From positions 37,397,718 to 37,461,717 of the forward strand of contig NC_041021.1 in NCBI RefSeq assembly GCF_004193775.1: a stretch of DNA of 64,000 nt, given 5' to 3'. Below, piece by piece: positions 62,948-64,000 of this stretch; the first letter of the stretch is position 1, and every line of letters begins with the position of its first letter. Below the pieces are notes generated by a model, which saw only the letters and a list, made by a program, of their open reading frames with translations, was not told the DNA's origin and did not search any database. The stretch is from Glycine soja. Taxonomy: Eukaryota > Streptophyta > Magnoliopsida > Fabales > Fabaceae. The position numbers were made by a program, and so were the translations under genes.

Positions 62948-64000
62948 TGAAACTTTTAAAGCCTGAATCAGCTTTAGTTTCTGAGCAGAACAATCATTAA
63001 TGTTTCAGATATGATCAAGGGTATGTTATGTTTAGCTTAAAAGCTTTCACAAGGTGACAAGGAACAAGTAATAAAGAAGTAGGGGAACTTTATTATTTTT
63101 CCTCTTAAATGATGGGGACTAATTATAAAATGGATACAGATAGTTCCAGCCGTTTTGTTGGTGCAATCCAGTGTGTTTATAAAAGAGAAATAGAAGGTGG
63201 TAGCTTTCACAGTATTTAGAGTCAATGTTCAGGGAGAAAACCAACCTCACAGAAACGGGTTGTTATCATATTGGTGAAGGTGGTGGCCAGAAGCTTATAT
63301 AACAATAGAGAATTCTCGGTGACACATTCTAAAACACATTTTACTGAACTCATTATTATTGAGTAAAATTTATTAAAAATTACAAAATTTTATAATTTTA
63401 TAGGTATAATTTCCTATTTGAGCTCCACTTATAATTTTACAATTTCTGATAAATTTTAATTAAAAAATAAAAAGTGTGTTAAAAAAAAGTTCGTTAAAGA
63501 GTGGCTTACTGATACTTGTGTCCTCTCAATATAATAAGTTGTAACATGGACATGTGACACCTTGTTATGGGAGTGGTTTCTCAATATATGGTCTCTCATT
63601 TTAAATGAGATCTATGTTTTTCGTATTCAACTATTCATTGTTAAATAGAATTGTCTAGACTAACGTGGACCGCTAACATGGCACAACAGGTTTAGTGCTA
63701 TATTGGTTAATTTAGAAATTGACAAAGGCTGATATCTGCTTTTTGAGTCGCAGGTACAGTTGTAATCCTATGTATGCATGTTAGTATTTTATCATACTTA
63801 ATTTTATTGCTCTTAAATAAGTTAAGTTGTGGACTTGTCGTTTCTTCTGAAAAATAATAAAATAGTTTGGTTGATGGTAGATTGATAGTCATGCTGGCCA
63901 AGGCTATAGCCCACTTATCAAAAGTGAAGCTAACCTGCTTATCTTTGAAAAAAGAAGATATAAATTAAAAATTTTGTAGGGTGGCTGGTTAAAAGCTTAA
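62948..64000. other. Upstream region of ALMT copy B
   Basis: Leader and promoter of copy B up to about 63300, then AT-rich spacer with no supported gene to the window edge. The 64-codon frame at 63707-63901 has no support. Confidence 0.5.
63296..63303 (-). promoter_or_regulatory. Possible TATA box of ALMT copy B
   Basis: Minus-strand TTATATAA, about 350 bp upstream of the start codon and just outside the region shared with copy A. Confidence 0.35.

Larger units (their letters stand above)
58951..63258 (-). repeat. Tandem duplication unit B (ALMT copy B and flanks)
   Basis: Counterpart of 49436-53782 in the same orientation. It keeps sequence beyond the point where unit A's homology ends, including a possible TATA box. 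It carries a SINE-like insertion in intron 2 and an internally duplicated MITE in intron 5 that unit A lacks. Confidence 0.9.

Overview
The window is nuclear DNA of a flowering plant. Genes are split by many GT-AG introns, spacers are very AT-rich, and the repeats are plant types: copia and TRIM-like LTR elements, MITEs, a tRNA-derived SINE, a PIF/Harbinger relic and Mutator-like termini. The repeat families and protein sequences look like a legume, most likely Glycine; this is recognition from memory, not a database search.

Layout. 1-8.4 kb: AT-rich spacer with a decayed HARBI1-like transposase gene. 8.5-19.7 kb (+): an SNF2/RING/helicase-C remodeler of the CHR27/CHR28 (FRG1/FRG2) type, with a 1.4-kb non-autonomous LTR element in its sixth coding intron. 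22.3-23.7 kb (-): an intronless ASPG2-like aspartic protease with a one-base frameshift. 23.7-30.7 kb: spacer with a SINE-in-MITE nest. 30.7-39.2 kb (-): a 13-exon arginine methyltransferase (PRMT6 type) whose introns hold several LTR and MITE remnants. 40.6-41.6 kb (-): a two-exon tau glutathione S-transferase. 43.9-47.1 kb (+): an NSRP1-like splicing regulator. 48.0-48.7 kb (+): a truncated alkenal double-bond reductase pseudogene. 49.4-53.8 and 59.0-63.3 kb (-): a tandem duplication, each copy holding one complete six-exon ALMT (malate/anion channel) gene. Between them, at 54.0-58.9 kb, is a probable Pack-MULE carrying fragments of two unrelated genes (a saccharopine dehydrogenase-like oxidoreductase and COG5), itself split by a young but defective copia element with a perfect CTTAC target duplication.

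The order CHR27-type remodeler, ASPG2-type protease, PRMT6 matches, from memory, the Arabidopsis run At3g20010-At3g20015-At3g20020, so the left half appears to be an old conserved block. The right half is a younger, duplication- and transposon-driven region. The genes do not form a pathway. I found no CRISPR array, virus gene, toxin gene or clearly new biochemical system. The most interesting structures are the nested Pack-MULE/copia insertion, the unequal 5' regions of the ALMT twins, the 18-bp-TSD SINE inside a MITE, and the protease frameshift.

Exon boundaries were read by eye from splice signals and frame continuity and were not tested against transcripts.
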